Shown: positions 13,416-13,475 of the stretch, piece after piece | Layout of the letters: each line of letters starts with the position of its first letter | How positions within the stretch are numbered: position 1 is the first letter of the stretch | NCBI GenBank assembly: GCA_000437515.1 | Contig: FR898413.1 | Coordinates: forward strand, 1-13,475 | DNA length: 13,475 bases | Direction: 5' to 3' | Origin: Acidiphilium sp. CAG:727 | Lineage (GTDB): Bacteria > Bacillota > Clostridia > Christensenellales > Borkfalkiaceae | Notes under the pieces: generated by a model | Databases searched by the model: none | Told to the model about the DNA's origin: nothing | Seen by the model: only the letters and a program-made list of their open reading frames with translations | Translations under genes and position numbers: made by a program

Positions 13416-13469
13416 TTTCCCCGATGAAACGGGGAAAATGTCGCGAAGCGACAAAAGGGGGGCGACCCC
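13416..13469. repeat. cluster of short palindromes at the window edge
   Basis: Three small hairpins follow one another: TTTCCCCG/CGGGGAAA (13416-13437), TGTCGC/GCGACA (13439-13453) and GGGG/CCCC around CGA (13459-13469). No gene is convincing here. The pattern resembles repetitive extragenic palindromes, but I see only one copy in this window, so multiplicity is unproven. Confidence 0.45.
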
Positions 13470-13475
13470 GCCTAA

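Overview
The window looks like a chromosomal stretch from an uncultured gut-type Clostridia bacterium (Bacillota). The evidence is indirect: strong purine-rich ribosome binding sites, consensus sigma-A promoters with 17-bp spacers, AT-rich spacers, a Cys-repeat surface lipoprotein, and recombinase types typical of clostridial mobile DNA. No rRNA, tRNA or CRISPR array was seen, so the exact taxon is not fixed.

Left part (1-3223, all minus strand): a compact operon. In transcription order it encodes a small PH/GRAM-like protein, a Ser/Thr kinase with a zinc ribbon and a C-terminal beta-rich region, two unrecognised helical proteins, and a von Willebrand A (vWA) protein cut by the window edge. 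A kinase beside a MIDAS-type vWA protein recalls TerY-type kinase/vWA/phosphatase signalling sets. No phosphatase is visible here.

Switch region (3224-3465): the most interesting part of the window. Two 29-bp sites, each built as an 11-bp arm, a 7-bp spacer and an 11-bp arm, lie in opposite orientation at 3271-3299 and 3420-3448. They enclose 120 bp carrying one near-perfect promoter (TTGACT, 17 bp, TATAAT). As sequenced, the promoter points right, away from the operon, and runs straight into a hairpin plus T6 formed by the right-hand site. Flipping the segment would aim it at the operon start. A complete 308-residue tyrosine recombinase gene lies immediately to the right. I read this as a recombinase-driven ON/OFF switch for the kinase/vWA operon, caught in the OFF orientation.

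Mobile-DNA block (3466-about 10060): the tyrosine recombinase, a nested palindrome at 4455-4517, an HUH rolling-circle Rep-like protein and a 76-residue conserved-looking small protein form a leftward int/rep module resembling an integrative mobilisable element. An AT-rich leader with diverged ~125-bp repeats of stem-loops follows. Then come two rightward genes: an AAA ATPase with a DUF4143-type C-terminus, and a large serine recombinase whose last codons run through a perfect 17-bp terminator hairpin. Several inverted repeats close the block.

Right part (10089-13475): a leftward AraC-family regulator and a rightward 704-residue lipoprotein gene diverge from a shared region with two well-formed promoters. 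The lipoprotein has seven Cys-pair repeats followed by three ~130-residue repeats. Its leader RNA can form mutually exclusive hairpins, one of which would cover the ribosome binding site. The window ends in a G10/C10 hairpin and a cluster of small palindromes.
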